Source: Umbilicaria muhlenbergii (lineage: Eukaryota; Ascomycota; Lecanoromycetes; Umbilicariales; Umbilicariaceae). Taken from it: a stretch of 64,000 nucleotides of DNA. Each line of letters starts with the position of its first letter. Positions within the stretch are counted from its first letter, which is position 1. This document shows, in pieces, positions 59,846 to 64,000 of the stretch. The stretch is from positions 561,542 to 625,541 of the forward strand of contig KK106983.1 of NCBI GenBank assembly GCA_000611775.1, written 5' to 3'. A program made the translations under genes and the position numbers. The notes beneath the pieces are model-generated. The model had not been told where the DNA came from. It searched no databases and worked only from the letters and a program-made list of their open reading frames with translations.

Positions 59846-62800
59846 ATGGCTACTACGGCCAATGGAGGAGAGCATTGGAGCGCTGTGCATGTACGAGATA
59901 CTTTCTTGGACTACTTTGAGAAAAATGGGCACACATTTGGTGAGTGCTTGAAGGGCACAAGATCAGATTTTTGATATTGAGGCTTACACTCCGTACAGTG
60001 CCCTCGTCTTCCGTCGTACCTCTTTCGGATCCTACTCTGCTCTTCACCAATGCCGGCATGAACCAGTACAAATCAATATTCCTTGGAACCGTTGATCCTC
60101 AATCCGACTTCGCCCAGCTCAAGCGTGCAGTAAACACCCAAAAGGTTCGATAGGTCTACGAGTGGCTATGGACCCCCGCTGATTGTGATAGTGCATACGT
60201 GCTGGAGGTAAACATAATGTGGGCGCTCTTTTTTCTACTATAAGATATCCTCTAATCTCCTCAGGACCTCGATGATGTGGGAAAGGACAGCTACCATCAC
60301 GTGAGTGCTTACTGCTTGTTTGAAATGAACGTTGACCTTATAGTATATGAATCAGACCTTCTTTGAGATGCTTGGGAACTGGAGTTTCGGCGACTACTTC
60401 AAGAAAGAGGCCATCCAATATTCATGGGAACTTCTTACTAAGGTCTATGGTTTGGAACCTGACAGGCTCTACGTCACTTACTTCGAAGGCGACAAGGCTG
60501 GAGGGCTGGAGCCAGATACCGAAGCAAAAGAACTATGGAAGTCTGTGGGAGTCGCTGATGATCACATTCTTCCTGGCAACATGAAGGACAACTTTTGGGA
60601 GATGGGCGATCAGGGCCCATGTGGTCCTTGCAGTGAGGTCCACTATGATCGTATCGGCGGCAGGAATGCCGCACACCTAGTCAACCAGGATGACCCAAAT
60701 GTTCTGGAAATTTGGAATAACGTCTTTATCCAGTACAACCGAGAGCCAGACAGGTCACTACGGCCGCTTCCCAACAAGCATGTCGATACCGGAATGGGCT
60801 ATGAGCGGTTAGTGTCAGTACTCCAGAACAAAATGTCGAACTACGATACAGATGTCTTCACACCACTTTTCGAAACGATACAGAAAATCACTGGTGCACG
60901 GGAGTACAGGGGCAAATTCGGCGAAGACGATCCGGACGGTATTGATACTGCTTACCGAGTTGTCGCTGACCATGTTCGAACATTGACATTTGCTATATCC
61001 GACGGCGGTGTACCTAACAACGAAGGTCGTGGCTACGTAGTGCGACGAGTGTTGCGAAGAGGGGCCCGCTATGCAAGGAAATACTTCAACACCGAGATTG
61101 GAGAGTTCTTCTCCAAGCTCGTACCCACATTGGTTCAGCAGATGGGCGATATGTTCCCGGAAATCAAGAGGAAAGAATCTGACGTTAAGGAAATACTCAA
61201 TGAAGAGGAAGAATCATTCTCCAAAACATTGGATCGAGGAGAGAGACAATTCGAGAATTATGCGCAACAGTCTAAACTGAAGGATTCCAAGAAGCTACAC
61301 GGTGCTGATGTATGGCGGCTGTACGATACTTTTGGCTTCCCCGTAGATCTAACAAGACTCATGGCCGAAGAGCGAGGCCTAGACATTGACGAGCAGGAAT
61401 TCGAAGATGCTCGACTAAAGGCAAAAGAAGCTAGTAAGGGCGAGAAGAAAGCAGCTTCAGATCTGGTGAAGCTTGATGTCCACGACTTGGGCAATTTGGC
61501 CAAGATGAACGATGTACTAAAGACAGACGATAGCGCTAAATTCGGCCGAGTCAACATCACATCTCAGATCAAGGCTATATATCACGCCAAGAACTTCCTG
61601 AAAGGCACGAAGGAGATACCGGAAGGCGAGCAATTAGGCCTTATTTTGGATCGGACCAACTTCTACGCTGAGCAGGGAGGTCAAGAGTACGACACGGGCA
61701 AGATCATTATAGACGGTGTAGCCGAGCTGGAAGTCCAGAACGTCCAAGTATACGCAGGCTATGTATTACACACGGGCTACATGAAGTACGGCTCCCTAGC
61801 CGTCGGCGACGAAGTTATCTGCGAATACGATGAACTCCGCCGCTGGCCCATCCGCAACAACCACACGGGCACCCACATTCTCAACTTCGCCTTACGGGAA
61901 GTCCTCGGCGACGGCATCGAACAAAAAGGCTCCCTCGTCGCCGCCGAAAAACTCCGCTTCGACTTCTCCCACAAATCCGGCATCTCCGACCCGGACCTGG
62001 AGAAAATCGAAGACATCTCCACCCGCTACATCCGCCAAAACTGCGCCGTCTACTCTCAAGATGTCCCCCTCGCCACCGCCCGCCAGATCGAAGGCGTGCG
62101 TGCCGTCTTCGGCGAAACTTACCCGGACCCTGTCCGCGTCGTCTCCGTCGGCGTCGAGGTGGAAGAACTCCTCAAGAACGTCCGCGACCCGGCCTGGCGC
62201 CAAGTCAGCGTCGAATTCTGCGGCGGCACCCACGTCGCCAAAACCTCCGACATCAAAGACCTCGTCATCCTCGAGGAAAGCGGTATCGCCAAGGGGATCC
62301 GTCGCATCATCGCCGTCACAGGGGAGGACGCCCACGCGGTGCAGCGCGTCGCGGACGACTTCAGCGAGCGCTTGGCCCGCCTCGAGAAGATGCCGCATGG
62401 AGCCGAGAAGGAAACCGAGGTCAAAACCACCACTGCCGATCTGAACCAACTCTCCATCTCAGCGCTCACGAAATCCGCGTTCCGAGACCGGTTCGCGAAG
62501 ATTCAGAAACAAGTTTTGGATGAGCAGAAGGCGCAGCAGAAGGCTGAGAGCAAGAAGGCTCTTGATGCGGTGACGGAATATTTCGCGCAGCCGGGGAACG
62601 AGGATAGGAAGGTGCTGGTGGTGAAATTACCGATTTCGTCCGCTAATGCGAAGGCGGTAAGTGAGGCGATTAACTTCGTTAAAGCGAAGAGGAGGGATAA
62701 GAGTGTTTATCTATTTGCGGCGGATGAGGGCGAGGGGGAGGGGAGGGTCGTGCATGGGTGTTATGTCTCGGAGGTATGCTCCCAATTCTTTTTCTCCCTT

Positions 62801-63026
62801 CTCCGAACTACCCTGTTCTGGACTGGAATGTTAAGGTTGACTATGCGAACAGGAAGCGAATCAAGCCGGTGCGTCTGCGTCCGAATGGGCGAATGCTGTC
62901 GCGGCCGTCGTGGGCGGGAAGGCGGGAGGGAAGGGGGCGACGAGTATTGGGAATGGGACGGATGCAGGGAAGGTGGATGAGGCGGTGGAGAGGGCGAGGG
63001 AGTATTTGGAGCGGTTGAAGTTGTGA
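59846..63026 (+). CDS. ALA1: Alanyl-tRNA synthetase, 964 aa (cytosolic start), possible mitochondrial extension
   Basis: Exons 59846-59939, 59999-60144, 60192-60218, 60265-60300, 60356-62773, 62853-63026; sum 2,895 nt. The class II core has [47 protein letters not shown] and [14 protein letters not shown] (motifs 1-3 region). The editing domain has the zinc-binding [12 protein letters not shown] and CGGTHV pieces. The C-terminal part ends [17 protein letters not shown] and a short helix. It charges tRNA-Ala with alanine and clears mis-acylated Ser/Gly. An in-frame ATG at 59,705 would add 47 residues rich in Arg, Ser and Lys, which resembles a mitochondrial presequence (yeast ALA1 makes both forms from one gene). 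Confidence 0.95.
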
Positions 63027-63800
63027 TGGGTTCGGGGAGATTGCCTGGTCCAAGCATTGGGGGGTTCTATTGTTGCTACCATAGTTGGGCTTGTACGCTT
63101 TCAGGTAGATGCTTGGAGAGAAGCTTTGTTGTGCAGCAACAAGAGCAGACTCTACTAGACCCTTTGGATGCTACTGCTCACATCGTGGGCCTTTGCTGCA
63201 GATCGGGTTCACTGTGCAATTACGGACAGTATAGTGGTGGAGAAAACTCTAAATCCGCGTAGGCCGTACACCCGCTCAGCCAACTGAGCAGAACGCACAG
63301 AAACAAACTTCGTACAGTTCCCTCAAGCATATGTACTCCCACAGTTCACGACAGAAAACCCCATTGAACTATTCCGTCCATCCATTCGTGAAAAAAGATC
63401 TCCACGAGGCGACATGATGCAGCAAATTCGCCCTTTACCAAACTTTAACAATCTTTCCTACACATCTGCACCGCAGACCCCCAGCTGTCCTAACATGAAA
63501 GAGATATCATCAGTACCACACTATCTAACGTGAAATAATCCCCCACTCCCCCTTCGCCAACGCTGCGTAAAATCATGCTGTGAAAATGAGCGTAAAACCA
63601 GGAACCGGAGACCGGAAGAGGCGCCTCCGGATGCCGTTGAGAATGCGTCCCCGCTGTACAAATATCCCTGAGGTTCAGTCGCGAATGTGAAGCCTGCGTA
63701 ACGCCGGACTCCCTTGGGAGATATGACCGCGGAGGAAGGCGCAAACAGGACACCAGCACTTTTGAGGAACGAAAGACTTCAAGCCTTAAGCCACGGGAAC
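63027..63800. other. Convergent intergenic region after ALA1
   Basis: 3' flanks of ALA1 (+) and of a presumed - strand gene ending at 63,801. A - strand open stretch (63,490-63,759) shows no domain. Confidence 0.45.
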
Positions 63801-64000
63801 TCAGTTCCCAGACTCCAATTGTCGAGGTGTACGACTATCTCCAGATGTGCTGATCTCCGGCGCCTGATTCGCCGCCGGAGCGTTTTCGTTTCTCCTCAAC
63901 CGACCCGGCAAGGACGTGAAAGTTTGCCTCATTCTCGACCTCCAGCCGCTTGGTGGAGTTGCCTCGGTCGTTGCCTCTGCAGGAGTTGCACGCCTTGGTG
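63801..64000 (-). CDS. C-terminal end of a gene running off the window (hypothetical)
   Basis: One - strand frame is open from the window edge to a TGA at 63,801-63,803, about 66 codons. It reads, among others, RRATPAEATTEATPP, RMRQTFTSLPGRLRR and STSGDSRTPRQLESGN: Pro/Thr/Ser-rich with basic stretches, like a disordered protein tail. No domain visible. It could also be chance. Confidence 0.4.
   Translation of the reverse strand, partial: PRRATPAEATTEATPPSGWRSRMRQTFTSLPGRLRRNENAPAANQAPEISTSGDSRTPRQLESGN

Noticed and set aside
60347-60355. ATG at 60,347 as start of alanyl-tRNA synthetase
   Set aside because: It lies inside an intron. Using the acceptor ATCAG at 60,355 gives the conserved [19 protein letters not shown] join, and upstream exons encode the conserved N-terminus.
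61892-62449. Long - strand open frame inside alanyl-tRNA synthetase
   Set aside because: Shadow of the GC-rich third codon positions of the synthetase; no independent motif.

Overview
The window is nuclear DNA of a filamentous ascomycete (Pezizomycotina). The evidence is short introns (about 41-175 nt, GT-AG, one GC-AG), fungus-specific families (MSB1, RCR, TVP23, Rlm1-type MADS, DUF3140-like) and a repeat block mutated by a RIP-like process. A dothideomycete is plausible, but I cannot fix the class from sequence alone.

1-11,850 is AT-rich, almost free of CpG and full of stop codons. It holds a Ty3/gypsy element on the + strand (about 4,170-9,541). Its pol stays in one reading frame from protease to the C-terminal domain, yet nearly every former Arg or Trp position can be a stop. 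Left of it is an unidentified, equally mutated coding-like stretch, and right of it a repeat (copy A, 11,101-11,788). A 99-base assembly gap (12,021-12,119) lies inside the remnant of a DsbA-like thioredoxin-fold gene that ends at the repeat border.

14,054-19,090 encodes a protein of about 1,474 residues in 12 exons: a zinc finger, a GTPase-like P-loop domain, a RING-like finger and a patatin phospholipase with an intact Ser/Asp dyad. It sits between copy A and a much less mutated direct copy B (19,209-19,890). This gene in this setting is the most interesting object here. A and B can be aligned, and they show that the local mutation process hit mainly CpG and CpC, unlike classical CpA-directed RIP.

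21,431-26,317 holds two convergent 14-TM MFS drug-efflux-type transporters. From 27,302 onward the window is gene-dense and housekeeping in character: Rlm1/Mef2-type MADS factor (-), DUF3140-like protein (-), penta-EF-hand protein (-), ChaC gamma-glutamylcyclotransferase (+), glycine-rich RRM protein (-), an unknown 942-aa protein (+), MSB1-like protein (+), two neighbouring F-box-like paralogues (+), CitE-like lyase (-), TVP23 (+), VTA1 (-), ER disulfide isomerase with HDEL (+), RCR-type membrane protein (+), an unknown nuclear-looking protein (-), and alanyl-tRNA synthetase (+), followed by the tail of a gene leaving the window.

These genes do not form one pathway. Several concern the cell surface and endomembranes (Rlm1 and MSB1 in cell-wall and Rho signalling, RCR in chitin and plasma-membrane protein sorting, TVP23 in the Golgi, VTA1 in ESCRT-III/Vps4 disassembly, the isomerase in the ER). 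Exon boundaries were placed by eye from splice signals, reading phase and family similarity. The summed coding lengths are divisible by three, which supports the models but does not prove them.
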